A stretch of DNA of 64,000 nucleotides from Callaeas wilsoni (Eukaryota; Chordata; Aves; Passeriformes; Callaeidae), in NCBI GenBank assembly GCA_013398955.1, contig VWPU01022929.1, positions 1 to 64,000 of the forward strand, in the 5' to 3' direction. The notes below the pieces were generated by a model. That model saw nothing but the letters and a program-made list of their open reading frames with translations. It did not search any database and was not told where the DNA came from. Below, piece after piece: positions 24,218-39,200 of the stretch. Made by a program: the position numbers and the translations under genes. Position 1 is the first letter of the stretch; each line of letters begins with the position of its first letter.

Positions 24218-27200
24218 GTAAGTGCTCATGGTTATAATTTACTATTAAAAAAAAAAAAAAAAAAAAGGCTTAGAAGTAATATTATTAATGAGCTGCTGTG
24301 TGTTTGCTGAATAATGATTTATCCCAGGACAGAAAAAGAAAAGTCTATATGTCTGCTTGAAATTGTTATTTAATAATTCTAGTTTATAAGATATTGCTTT
24401 AAGACAGCTAAGTTGACTGTACTGACTTTATTATGTGTTGTATTGCACTTTAAAATTAAATTCAAAGCAGTGAAAGTAGGTGTGCAAATCACTACTGGAC
24501 AGTCTAAAACACACATTACTGGCATCATACTGAATGTTTGCCTGAAGGTCAAAAGGCAGTTAGAGAATTCCAGACCAAATCAATTTTCACATTTCACAAT
24601 GCGAAATTTAAGGTTTTTCATTTGCACTGTGGAATTAAATACAATTTCTGAATTAGTGGTGATCTGTTATAAGTATTGCTGTTTGAAAAGTAAAAAAAGG
24701 GCAAGCTTGGATTAAGCAAATTCCTACCTGTCAGTTTTCAGAGGAAGGACCCAGTGAAGTTTATGCCAAAGACATTAGAAAACAATTTCAGTTTCTCTTC
24801 TAAAATGAAATCTGAGTGATGATTTCTAGTGTATAAAAGGAACAGCTAAACTGTTTTTAAAGTAATACAACCTCATGTTTTAAAAAATGGCTGAATCCAA
24901 ATTCTCCTCTGATTTGATCTCCACTGAAACTTATTCAGTTACAAAAGACTTAAATTGAAACAAAATTTGGCCCTCTGAGATGAAAGGAAACCTCCAGAAG
25001 GATCACTCACTTAGTTAAAAACAAATAATGGAAACAAAGGTATTTATCACACTCTTAACATGATAGATTAGTTGTGAAACACTACTAGCAGAATAAATGG
25101 TGGGCAGAATTTAAAAATACTTAATTGGAATCAAAACAAATGCAAGAAGGCATAACTGGAAATCTACAGGAATCTAATAGGTTGGGTTTTAATTATGACG
25201 CTTGAAAAAAGCCAACAGCACTATTTACCATATTCACTTGAGTCCCACAATAAGCTAATTTGAAGTGTTTTAGAGGGTTTAGAGTACATTTGTTTGTTTA
25301 ACTGCAATGTTGCCTGAACCAGGGTCATAACCTGGACTTTGTCTCTAGTGTATGGGCTCAATAGATAACAGTTTTGGCACTCCAGAGAAGTCCAGGCCTC
25401 TCAATGTTTTATGCTCCCTGGGAGCCAGGAGCAGGAACGGGGCAGCACGCTTGGCTGCTGAGGATTCCTGTTAGCATACTCAGGTTGGTGTCCTCCAGCT
25501 GCAGCTTTGCTTCCAAACAAATACTGAAGCAGGTTTTTTTAAGAAACTGGAGCAGCTTCCAGTGTCTTGTGTAAGAAGAAATAGGAAATCATATTTGGGT
25601 TCTGCCTATGACTTCATTTATTACACTTGCTGTGTAAAGGAGCTATTTGCTCTCTACTTTCATCAATCCAGAGTGTTCAATTGAAACACTCGGAGTGTTC
25701 TGACTGCAGAAATGAAGTAGCCGAAATAAGGTGAAGTTATTAGCCTTAGCAATCTGCAGTAGGAGTTGTCCAGGGAAGCAACACACTGCAGTTACAATAG
25801 CAAGCTCCTCTCCGGCTCTGGGGAGGTTTCTCCCAAGTAACATACCTGGGAATTTCAAGTGCTACCTACCAGGTGTTTGCTGTAAAGGAGCTAACAGAGG
25901 AAAGCAAGGGGGACCCAACAACTGCACCTGCACTAAACCTTACTGGTTTCTGTTGTTAAATACCTGTCCCCTTGACAGCAACAGAGCCAGTAGGAGTTTT
26001 CAAAGTCTTTCTCAAATCTTTTCTCCATGTAGCAAACATAAAGGAAAACATTATTATTGTCTTTGTTCATCATGTTGTTGTTATTAAATATTTTGATGCT
26101 CCCACAGCTCTGAAAAGGAAACTTTTTCCTTTGTTATGTAGCTACCACCTGCTGCTCGTGCATACAGAATATAAAAAGTAAAAAATCAAATGCCTTCTTT
26201 TTGTTAGGAAGACTTTCATACCTTAAAATACAAAAGCTTTAATATTTTTGATGCTTAATGAGTTTTACTATGTAAAAAATGATATGAAAATAAAAATACA
26301 TTAGCTAAAACATTACCTGCTCCATGGAATTTGACAGTATGTGGTATTTGCCAGGAGACCAAGACCACCATTTTTGGTACCACTGTAGAAAACTGACATA
26401 AACTAAAGGACTTGGCAGACAAAATATTTCACAAGACACAGCTCTGTGGATGCAATTCCCTTTCTTTCAGACAGATCCAGTTTAGAACACAATTCATTTC
26501 TATGCACAAATGTCAGGAAAGAGTCCCACATGTTTCAGTAGGAGTGAAAATTAACACCAAGCCTTACCTTGCACTGATGCACAACAGAAAGGAATGGCTG
26601 AAGATGCCCTTTCATGAACAGCAAATCCTGCTCACATTAACAAGAGCATAGTAAGAGAGGATTCAAGGACTTCTGCCAGCAACATGATTATCTGCAGGGG
26701 CACAGCACAAGGTTTAATAGAATCATGGCTCCCTTAGCTCTCCAGGAACAAACATTTTTTCCATTAGATGCACAGTCAAAGCTTTGGAAAGCAAGACGTG
26801 ATGTGCAGACAAAGCATAGCAGAATACACTGTAGAAAGTGTTCTAACAGGTTTTTAAAGTTATTTTGGCACACAAGGTTCAAAAAGATCTCTCATACTTC
26901 TTAGCTTCTGGAATTAGACTAAATTATATAGATATATAGACTAGACATATAAAAGACAATCTATTTCAGCAGATTTAATCTGGATAACTCGTATAATGGA
27001 TATTTAATACCAACCAGTGAAATTAAGACATGCTAGAACACCAAAGGATACAAGAAGAAAACTTTCAGAGAAAAAACATTGGACATAAAAGAAACGTGGA
27101 CCTCTAAAAAAAAAACCAGGCAAAAGTTTCTTTACTGAATAGGTTCCTTATTATACAGTTACTTTAAAATGCACGAATTTATGACTTTATATTCAGATTT

Positions 27201-30200
27201 CTTTCTGCACAGTAGTTTATGTACAAATACTCATTTCAGACTGCCCAAACTCTTATTACATCTTCACTGGTACAAAAGCAATACTCAAATTGACTTAGAA
27301 TATTTTTTTAATAGTATAAACCAAGTAAAAGTTTGTTCTCTGGCTAAGAATCTTATCCAGAACTTTAGTAAGGACAGAAAGAGTTTTCCTTAAGAATTGT
27401 AATAATCTGTAAACACAAACTCTTGTCACACTGCTCATCTAATGATGGATTATTTAAAGGGCATTTATAGCATGAGATCGGGAATATTTCCTAAGTAAGG
27501 AAAATGTGAAGATCAGAGACCAGATACTATGTCTTCAAAATCAGGACTGGCCAAGAAAAATCCAGCAGAGCAGCTTTGAGATAAAGTCTCGCGCAAGGGA
27601 CACTGCAGAAAAATTACATATTATAGTGATCCTAAACCAGTAACTTTGCTAATTGTGTTAAAGAGCATTGGCAAAACACAAAACCACTGCAAAGATAAAA
27701 GTACCATGTATTTTGAGGAAAGAGCCCCACCTGTTCTGTTTGGAATATTAAAAAGGCAGATTAACACCATAAGGGAAAAATTGTAAAGTGTTTATAAATA
27801 ACTACTGTACTGTGCAGACCGCGAGAGATCAGCGACACTCTGATGTTCACCTACTAAATCCCAGCACAGTATCAGTAGTGCTTGGCCAGCCTGTACCCTG
27901 CCCTCAGTCCCCATAAAGCTTGGTGGTTTCTTCCACTTCCTATCCTATCCTTCAGCAAAGTGTCCTTAGAGCCTGTGGCCCCACTGCTAATTTCTAATTT
28001 CCAGTAACAGTGAAGTGATTCAGCCAAGCACACCACATCTCTTCCTGTTTCCAAATCCCAGATCCTAGGGAAGTGGTGGAGAACAACTCCCAGCCTTATA
28101 GCCAGCACTTCCTTACTGACTTTCTCCAGTCCTTACCCACAGCTGGTTCCTCAGGTGGGCTGAAAGGGCAAGGCTCTTCCTCTGTTTGTGAAGAAGTTAA
28201 CTCCTTCCTAAACCATACTTACCTGAAAACAGACTCTTTAAAAAAAAGCCATCACTTTTTAACAGAGCCAAGCTGTTCTAATAGAAAGGAAAGAGGGATT
28301 AGCCTCCAGTCAGCAAACATTTCCGCACAGGACAACAGAGATTCCATTTACTTCTCTAAAATGTATCAAGAAACAAGTACAAATGTCTCTCGATTGGCAC
28401 ATGGCAATGAGCCCTGCCCAATAACAGAATTTTATAGCGTTAAGGCTGACCAAGACAACAGCCTATTAATACACCTTATTAAAGTTACTTTCCTTTGGCA
28501 AGATTTCTTTCCCACTAGCTGCTGAGGACACAAGGTACTAAATCAGTGTTTGGCCTCACACAGAGGAGCCACAAGGTTACTCCATGTGACAGTGCTATCC
28601 AAAAACAGGAGAGGCTCAAGCATTGCCAGCGTTCAGACACTGCTCACTCATTTCCTTTTTTCTCTAATCTGTAATAAAAAGGATTAAGGTGGCACTATGA
28701 TGCACCAGCACTAGACAAGGTTTTTCCTCCCAAAGATTAGCAGCTATGAAAATAGCCTGTGCACAAGCAAATTTTTTTTTTTTAATTGATAGGTAGCAAC
28801 AACATATATGAAGTATATTACATTTCTCTTTTCTCATCTTTACCATTATTTGACTAACAAAATAAATTTCTAAGTCTTTGTTTATTCCTGTTTATTTCAG
28901 CTATTAGCCACAGGATACATAAACTCAGTGCTGGATTCACCGACAGCCCATTTCATTTAGTGATGTATCCCAGCTGCTCAGTGTAGACCATGCAGACTCT
29001 TTCCTCTCCTAAACGATGTGTGGGCTGCCTTAGGAATTTTGGTCAGGACCCATTTTTAGTCTCACTCTGCATGTACCATTCTGCTCAAATGTACTTTCTT
29101 CCTGTTTTCGTCCCCTACCCTTCCCAAGACTAAATAATTTTTATTTTGCATCATCCCTCCTTTGCAGTCATTAACACATTTAAATGTACTTTGGAGAAAG
29201 AGCAGTGGAAACCATACCTGTGGAGGATTAAGTTGTTGCTGTAAAGAATTATGCACTGCCTAAGCATCACATACGCTTTAAAATAAGGCTTTATTTGCAT
29301 GGATTGATTTCACCCTACTGAACAACACTTACATAATAATTTTATTAAAAAGTAATTTCTCTTAACAAAGTTTTATTGTTCTTAATTTGTAGGACAAAAG
29401 AAAACTGCAAGAAGAAATTACACAGAAACGTCTAAAAGTAGAAGAGGAAAAAATGAAACACCAACATTTAAAGGTAAATAAAGTGTTAGATTTATGTAAC
29501 TAAAGATAGCCTCAAGTCATACTGCATGAATAAAGGTTGGGAATTTTGGAATGCAAATCTTCATGCATTTAAGTCGTGCTTTTACTGTCAAATTTTCACA
29601 GCTTCTTGGAGTCTTGCCAGGACTCCATTTGACTTTAATAAGCATCACTCTTTGAAAAAAAATTACACTGTGGAGCTAATGTTACTTGATCGCTTTCACA
29701 GCATAAAATGAGATCATAACCAGGAAAAACACACAGATGAAAATTAAGCCTCACATTTCAGACTGGGTGTGTTCACTCCCTAATCCCACAACAGCAGCCT
29801 CACTTGGTACAGGGTGCAGCACCATCATGAGGTCTAATTGCATTTTTTTCCTAGGAAAAAACCAGCCTATTTATTTGGCTGTAGGCTTTTGTCAGCTTGT
29901 TTAATTATTCTTTGGTAAAATTTCTGTTGCTGTTTCTTTGTATATTCAAAAAGAAAAGTATAAATGTCACAAATATTGTTCTCAAATATGGCCTGCTAAA
30001 CTCAGGACTACAAAGTCCAAAGGTGTAAGAAACCTACAGATCCACCTCTGCAGAGAACTGAAATTGCAGTGATTTCTACCCAACACCACTATTCTTAAAA
30101 TATTTATAGCAATTTGGCAGTACATGTCATTTAGGGAGATGAGACAAAATCTGTGCTTCTAGAAATATGCAAGACTTGGTATTTTACATACTCTTTTCAT

Positions 30201-33200
30201 TACGTGAGCAGATAAACAGTCCCAAGAAAGATATATTGAATCTAACACCAGGAGCGTGGCGCGTCTCCTCCAGCAAATGTGAGAAAAGCGTATTTAAAAC
30301 AGACTCCTCTTCAAAACAGACACCAGATCCTGAGTTTCATCCACCCTTTTCTTTTGTGTCAAGCCAAAAACATGAGAAGCCATGATAAACTCGTTCACTG
30401 GGCCAGGCAAGCCAACACACAGCCATGCCCAGGTTTTTTTGGAAGGTAGTTACTCCAAGGACAGGCTTGCCCATTTGTGTAACATCTTGTCTAAAGGGGA
30501 GGGGAACATCTTTTCCAGGTCCTGTAACGTTTGAGCAGCAAGCATGTGACTCCTCCATCACAGTACATGGCTACACGAGTACTGAAAGTTGTATTTCAGG
30601 TTTCCATGTCTATAAATCCAGATGACTCTTATGTTCTTCTTTATAGAGGGATAAACTGATCTGTTCTAGACAACCAGCTAATCCTCACTACTGCTGTGTG
30701 CAGACAGAGCCCTAGGGCAGTTTCCTTGCAGACTTAGTACATGTTTGTAGCTAAAATTAATAGGTTCAATGGAGTTTTAAAAGTGAAGAAAGCAAAAACC
30801 AACCTTGCACGTATTCTGAAGAAATCTTACGGAGTTTTTAGAGGGGCTGAAACACTCCTGGAAAATGACTACTGAAATGGTTTTACTTTGGAAGAGAATA
30901 GAGGATGTGATTTCTCTGCTTGTTCTGTGAGAAATCATACAGATATCACACTAAAAAGCCTTTGAATTAAATCATTCCTATTGTATATATGAGGCAAAGC
31001 AAGGATCTGTTGAGGAAATTAGTCACTTGGAAAAGAAGAATCAAGCATACATTTAAATATATACTTACATACACACGAATGCTGTATAAATACATACATA
31101 TCATTGGTTATTTGGAGCACACAAAATGTAGACTACTTTTTCCAACTCAGGAATAAGACAGGCACCTAATATCAAACACAACATTAGTACATGAACATCT
31201 TTTGCTTGATGGCCCAGAAGCTTTGTCCCTTGATGAACATTCTTGCTTCAGACTAATTCAGGTATTTCAACTGAGTCAAACAACAAAAGGATCCAGTGCA
31301 TAAATTGCTTTAAAACAGATTTAGACTTCTAAAACATTTAAACACTGCAGTAAATTTTATTAAGGGATCATTTCCCTAGCAATTCAGGTTCATTCCAGTC
31401 ATTTATACACATACCACTTGTGCACGGTGAAATCCAGAGCTCCATGATCTATTAACATAACTCACACCTGTCCCCTAGGAAACTATTGCAGGTTAGTAAA
31501 TCTCACTGCCACAGAGATGTTCTTGTTAGATGGATATCACTATCCTGTTCCTCATTTTGTCCTTCCTATTTATAAACCTTAGCAACAGGTTTATTAAAAG
31601 GTTGTTGGTTTGGTTTGTGGGGTTTGTTTGATTGGAGCTTTCCTTTGGTATGTTTTTTGTTTGTTGTGTAAAAAAAGAAGTTTTTACTTCCCTTTTGCAA
31701 ATAGGAATCCCTGCTCTGGCTTCTCAGTGACTTTGTTTGCTGTCCCCAAGCAAGCTTCTTACTAGAAAGACACAGATGAGGCATAATAACAGATCCTAGT
31801 TATCTGCTAGAAGTGGAGAAGGAATATTTACTCCCTACATGCGCACTTCTCTCGGATGAAGTGGAGGGTGTGCAAGCAAATACAGCTGTGTGGACAGGGC
31901 TTCACAGAACTGCCAAGGGTATTTCTAGATGAACCAACAACTAATCCTTCTTTCTACCTGGAATCCTTCTCACTGAGGCAACAAGGGAAAGGACAGACAG
32001 AATTGTTTGAAAAGTGCAGTCAGTGCTGATTTGTGTGTACTTTCTAAGAGCTTTTACAGTTTAGCTTATTAATTTTCAGGCTTCTGACATGCCTGAACTC
32101 CATTAGTGCTACCTTGTAGGTGCTCATCACATACCTCCTCCTTCGAGTACTTAATGTTGAACCACATTTTTTTTTGTGAAAAAACACTAAAGTTATTTAT
32201 GCCTTCCCAAAAATGTTATAAGGTAAACTGCCATACCCCTGCGAGAGCAAGACCCAGAAACTCAAAACACTTTTGCTTTCCAGCAAAGGATGAATCTTTC
32301 AGTGTTAGTCCAGCCTTGATGAGGATGGTAGTGGAGTTATACCTGGAGCACACAGTGTAGATTATTCACAGAATTTGCAGAATATTGTCATCGTACTTTT
32401 GATGTGACCATGACCCACAAGACAAAGTGATTACTTTCCAGCACTCTGGCCCTTCCCAGGGTTTTATCACGTTACAGTCTAAAAGTATCCCTTACCCTTA
32501 ACACATGGAGCCTAACACAAAATGAAAGTGCTTTCATGTCAGTGCTATAACACATGCACAACCTAGTTCTGAGCTAGAGACACACTGTCATAGAAGGAAA
32601 TGCTAGCAGAAAAAAACTTGTCAGGCCCAAGGCAGCTGCTCCTGCACTGGCTTGTGTCGCTGCCTGGATGGAGCAGACTAGAAACTGTCTTTTATTCAAA
32701 GGCTGTTTCCAAACTACACAATGTGCCATTCTTTCAAAAATGGCTAATTAAATGAAAAAGATTACATAGCATTTAGTTGGGAGTAGCAGCAAACTGCTCT
32801 AGAAACATGCAAAAATAACACTATTGTGTTACTCTCATATTTAGGGAGCTTGTTTTCCTGGGCCTAACCCTATACAGAAGCTTTTGCTGATTTCAATGGA
32901 TGGTATCGGTTTCTGAGGTCTACAGTGCCAGCCCTACTCTAAATCTCACAAGGAATTATAAATCTATTTTTGGAGACATCAGTGCTAGACTAACACTGTT
33001 CAAGCCAAGATGAAAACATCCCTTTTCTAGAAGCCCTACTTATCATTAAAATATAAACAGCTTGGTAGAAAGGCAGTTAATAACTATGTGCCCTCCAGCT
33101 TGAGAACACAGTATTATGTGGTCAAGAGTTGTGCCAACACCAGGTTACCTGCATCTACCAGATCATGTGAAACCATCCTATCAAAATCTGCATTTTTTTC

Positions 33201-36200
33201 GTTAGAGCCTAAAACACAACTGCCAGAAGTGCTGCCAAGTGATTCTACAGACAGAGTCAAGGCTCAGGACATCTGTTTTGAGCAACCTCTGTTTACTAAG
33301 ATTTCCAAGGATCCAGTGTTGAGAGACAGAATACTGTCCTGCAGGCTAAGGCAACTGTAAGCATTGTTCTTACATCCCACAAGTAAAAAAATTAAAAGCA
33401 GCATGGAGTGCATAGAGTGCTCAACAAGCCTGTTTTAGACACGCTTTCTATGACATTATGTGTCAAGTGGAAAATTGCTTTTAACTGCAATAAGATGCTA
33501 CATATATATTCCTCTGCCAGCTGGGCCTCAGTAATAACCTCATGGAAAGTACACAATAAATAGAAGAGTGTAGGAAGCAACAGTTTAAGTGACTCAACAC
33601 AGGATGCAGGCAGGGATTCCAACAGCCCCTGCAAGCAGCACTGAGGTTAATGCACTCTTCTCACCAGTGCTGGGCACACTCTGCCTCAAGCAGCAGTAGT
33701 CAAAATTCAGTGTAATCTGCATCCACATCCTGCAATTAACGAAACTGTACAGGGGGGAAAAAACCGAAAACTTAACATGGAAATTAGACAGCTCAAGGAA
33801 TCTAAATTATAACTGGAACATTCATGGTTAATTAAAGATTTTATTTGTGTGCATTTTTTTGCCTGTTGAAAGAGTATTTCTAAAATGTGTCCCAACTCCT
33901 TCCCCAAGGCAGCAACTGCATTTATACCCCTGAGTTAGACTGAAAGGAGTAAAAAGAGTGCAAGAAAGTTGGCACGGTTTATAAGTTTTAGCTTGCAAAT
34001 ATGAACTTATCTCCAAGAATTTTTTTTTTTTTTCTACACCAGGAGTATTTTTGAGAGCTCTGATGACTTTCAGGTACCACTTTTCCTAGTGTAAAGCAGC
34101 TGTAGGAAGCAAGCCATCCATACAACTGTATTTTTCAGAATTTGAGAATGCAGCCAAGAGAGATACACTTACCTGTGCACATGCAATACACTCGTTTATG
34201 AGCCACCACTCCACAGGCACTGACCAGGTCAGGACCTAAACACCTAAACTCTGGATTGCCCCAAAAACAGCAGCACTAAATACACAGCAGGTCTGCTGAA
34301 ACACTAACCAGTCACCAGCTGCCCATGCCCCACCTTTCCACTGCCCCTCTTACCCCACACACCTTCACCAGCTGAAATGTGAGTTCACTGTCATAATTAG
34401 CCAAGATCCTTGTAAGCTCCAGGGGCAGCATTGCATCACTAACTCCTTAGAGATCTCTTACTCTTTATTTACAGAAACTTCTCATCTTTTACACCTCCTT
34501 CCAGAAGCTATGCAATGCCAGGACCCCAGAAATGAGGGCTATTGAAATAAAACTGTTGTGCTTCTGACCGGAGCCTCTCTCATGAGTCTGTTATATGTAT
34601 GGTTGTACAACTGGTTTGCTTTATTGAAGACACACACACCACTGGATCCTCTTACCAATATTAATCTCTTACGGATAGCAGCTGACATACTCTACATTTT
34701 TGTTGGATGAACTAATAAAATGGGACATTGTTCCTAAGGATTTTGCTTTTAAGCCAATCTCAAAATGCAGAAGCTGTTTAGTATTTCTCTTCCAGTGGCA
34801 CTCACTGCGGTCAGGTTGCCTTATGCTGGATAGATGACAATGCTGTGGATCACATGTGGCATCAAGACAAACACAGTAAATGGTTGAATACCCTAACTTT
34901 GGGTATTCACTTACTTGTCTATTTTTCCCCATCAGAAAAAGGCCTTGCGAGAAAAATGGCTCTTGGATGGCTTTAGTTCTATGACTCCAAAAGAAGAAGA
35001 GGAAATGCAAAAGCAGAATCGGGAGGACCAACAACGGACTCATGAGCTGGAACAAGACATTTTCAGGTAGGGAAGGACCCCTGCCCTTGTGTCTGGGTTA
35101 AAACGGCCTCATCTTCAAAGTCCTACCTTATTTTGTACGAGATGAAAATGTCAACAAGTGCTAAACACATGCAGGGTAATGCAATCTTCGTCATGTCAGT
35201 TAGAATTACAGAATACACAATGCAATTTTTCATACTGTAAATTGCAACAAACTGCACAATAACTACATTGCAGAGTATTTGTTTCTCTAATTCCAGATAT
35301 CCTTTCCATGCTGTATTCAGTAGGTGTAAGCCACAACATATGAGGCTTGCTCTGACACAGCAATTGTTGAATAGGAACTTCAAAATAACAACAAATTCTG
35401 AAAGTTCTTCAGTTTCACTAGGTCCTGGCACAGCCTTTAATACCTGACTTTCACCATAACAGCACTTCAGAACACTACAGGCTCCCTAGCCCCATTAGTA
35501 ACACTTATCTTCACTTTTCTATGTATTTTGAACTCGATTTAGTTCCAGAAACCTGCTGCAGGAAAGGTCTTTTTTTACCTTTCATTAGAGATGTTCCTAC
35601 AAATCTCATCACCTAGTGCCTCCCTTTCACACAGGGCTAACATTTACTGCAGAGACTGTCTCATGAATGACTCTTATTTACTATGGACATGATTCCAAGT
35701 GTTTATTAGCTCCAGCTAGCCCTTCCCAAATACCACAGAACTGTGTACACAATCAGCTCCTTCCCTGGGTCCAGGCATACTGACTGGTACTACCCCTTAG
35801 CACCCACAGAGAAGATGAAATGATCCTGTTCCTTTAGATGCTGGAAAGTTTCATCATCCTTTTTCAAGGCTTCTTCCTCTATTTCAATTCAATAGCATTT
35901 TCCTCTCTACTTTTCTTCCACTGTCCTCCTACACACACTCGTCTGGCAAAGCTGTCACCAAGATTACCTTCTCTGGTGATCTCCCATCCTCTTCCCTCCT
36001 TACTCCATCTCTGACACAGATAATAATTCTCTTGGCTGACAGGGAGCAGCCTAGTGCTAGTTTGTCCTATAATTATGCTGAATTCTTGCTCAAAAGCACT
36101 TTTCTCTATACCTCTGTAGGATTCATTGTTGCAGTGGTAGGAGGTAGACAGCATGCCCTGAAAACAGTCAGGAGGCTGTCATTTTGAAGGTATGCAAGAG

Positions 36201-39200
36201 GGGCCCATATGAAAAGAACAGAATTCTAGGGCTAGAATGGGCTAAGGAGCAACAAGGAAATGGTGCTGAGCAAGTATTTCCCCATCAGATCACTGGAAGC
36301 TCAGCCCTTCTCTAAGCAGTGAGAGGAGAGATTAGATTCAAAGTCTTGTTGACTGTGAGCAAAGCCTGAGCTATGAATTTAGGCAGGATTATTCACACGT
36401 CTTTTGCTATAAATTTTATTTCCTACCATTCTCCGGTAGCTGTTTAGCAAGGGCATCTAGAAAAACATCCCCGTTGTATTCCAAACGGCATTACCTGTTG
36501 TTTATACATAGCCAGGCCAGTTTCAAACCAGCCAGTGGTGATACAGAAACCTAGGAATAAAGTCCACTAATAAATATAAAATATGAACCATACAGTACTT
36601 GCACAGTGCTTTTGCTATGCCATAGATATCACCAAAGCTAACAAAAGCCTGCCTGACCTTTGACCTACCCTGTAAATCAAACATTGCTAAACCGATTGTG
36701 GAGACATGTCATACAGTAGAAATAACAAATTGAGAGGCTCAGTAGAATTCTTTCTTCTAATTATCTGGCTATTACAACTCACTCGATTCAGACATATTCA
36801 GTTCATTCTGTTGATTATTCTGTGTGTGTTTTATCGTCAGTTTAAGAAAATATTAATCGCTTTAAAGACTTTTTGATTACCCTTAGACCTGTCTTTCTTT
36901 CTGCTGAGAGGACAATTGCAACTGTAGGCAGATTATTTACAGTGGTGGCATGGGCCTTGCCACCACCCTCCTAAATGGGACCTCTGTTTTGAAACCTTCT
37001 TTACTTGGGTGTCAAATTGAGTTGGTGTGTGTCCGCTAATCAGCTCAGATTTGAGCATTTTTTTATAAAAGGGAGAGTTCCATTCTTTGTAGCAATGACA
37101 AAACAGTGAATAGCAAGCAGCTTGAACCACCTTGCAGACAAATGGCTGAATGCTTTGGTAACAGACAAAAAATTGCATTTATGTTATCTGTCCTATTTCC
37201 TCTCTTTACATGTTAGAAGCTTCAGTGAGCCAAGTGAGCACATCCTTGGTCAGGGTACAAGCTGAATGAAGAATTAAGAGTCCTGTTTCCTCATTTAATC
37301 TTCAGCTAATAACACTCATTCTTGATGGAATTAGTTGCTAAACAACATATTTAAAAATGCAAAACAACTAAGATCTATTCAACAGCTTGTGATGTGATGC
37401 ATGAAGGCAGACTCAGGCTCTACTGCAGAGCTGCTTTTGACTCGCCTCAAAACATGTGAGGACTTGCTAAACTGCCTTTTCCTCTCAGTCTGGAATTCTT
37501 CAAGGTGCTGTCTTCCTATCTGCTTTTCATTCTTAAGCCATTTATTTTTTTTTTCTGGAGTGGCAGTGATGCCAACTCCCGCAGATGAGCTGGTGGCCAG
37601 CAGCAGCCAGGCAAACTCCACAGATTTTCTTAATTCAGCTGCTTCTTTGGCAGAGAAACCTTCTGTTTTGTGTCTTGACTTCTAAGGTTTCTTCTCTCAT
37701 CCACACCTCTACACTACTTATTCTCCCCTCTCAAATAATAAGTGCTACTCGAAAAGAGAAGGACAAATATTCAACATATTGATTTAATACAGCAGTTATG
37801 TCATACTTCCATTTCTCTCCAAAAAAATGCATCACTGTGCAAAAGGTAGTTTCATATAACTGCTAGAATAGTTGCTAGGCCCTTTCAAGAACTTCATTAA
37901 CATGTCATTGATTTAGAGGTTTCTAAACATTTAAACACACCAGAAAGATCCTGGCCTAACTTTTCAACTGCACAATCTTACAAGGGCTTCAATTTCTTTG
38001 AACTATACAAATTACATCTCTTAGAAGTTTTCTTTCCACAAATTCCAGTATGCACTCTCGCAACATGCTCTGAAATTGAACCATAAAATCTGTTTTTGCA
38101 AGTATGAGTGCAAAAGAGATTCTTAGAGTCTAGATGCAATTCCCATTACATGGTTATGAGAATTTCTCTCTAAACCCACTGAGCATGGAATCAGGTCTCT
38201 TAATTACCATATAAAGTGGGTGTTGGTATGGGTGTAAGAGCGTATATAAACTTTCATTGGTTTCTTGATCACCCAGGTAAATATATGTGTTTATAATCTA
38301 TGATTTATTTGGGGTTGTGTTTTCTATTTTTCCCCATTTCCCTTTTTTTTTAATATCTCCAAGATTTTTCCTCCTCTTTTACCTGTGAGTCTAGGAGTGT
38401 TTAGAGCCAAATCTGAAATAAAACCAGAGTATAAGTTAATGATTTTTCAGCTCATTATGCTTCTGTGAGTTTTTAATGATTTTCAAATTATAATATTATG
38501 ATCAAATCTCATCTAAAAATACAACTTCGCAATACATTAAACAGACAGTTCCATAAGAAGTGCAAAAATACTGCACGTGTTCATTACTTTCTTTTATAGC
38601 TGTCCAAAAATATTCATCCCTCATAAAAAATTTTAAATTTTAGCACTATAATCAGTATCTCTGATCAGGGTTCTAAGGCCATCTTGCAGAGCTCAGGTCC
38701 AAAACATTAGCAGCTTTTAAATATTTTTTTTAACTTTTACTTTCAGACTGAAGGTATTTTTTTTCACATCTGAGTTCTGAGGTCTGTGATACCTTTGTAT
38801 ATCAAAAAGAGGACGTTGTTACCAACAGATAGAAGTCCACGTAGTACCCTGTTGGTGTAACTCTCCATATCTGAGTTTAAGTAGGGCAAGAGCCACAATG
38901 TCAATTCAGATTCCTCAGCCACACAAGGAAATCAGTAACGCTTCTCTGCCGACCTGCATTCAACTTTTCTAGTCTGATTCCTTTAAAGGGATGACAGACT
39001 TTAATCATTTATGGTGACTTTGGTGCCATATTTTGAATCTTATTACATAACAAAGATGTCAAAATACAAAAATACAACACTTCTTTCCCTCAGGGTTATA
39101 GGCCAACACTTCTATAACCCTGTCTGTAACTTTGTCTCAGATCATCTAGTTGTGACTATTCTGACTGCTCTCAGCAAAACATGGCATCCCTTGCAGCTGC

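Larger units (their letters stand above)
24218..29392 (+). other. PALMD: PALMD intron 1 (between coding exons 1 and 2)
   Basis: 5,175 bp, phase 0. It starts gtaagt and ends ttaatttgtag. It contains an A20 run at 24247-24266 and a T12 run at 28772-28783. The longest open frame inside (28073-28525, 150 codons) resembles no protein I know. Confidence 0.85.

Noticed and set aside
28073..28525. 150-codon + strand open frame in PALMD intron 1
   Set aside because: No family resemblance, lies inside an intron, and no supporting exon structure.
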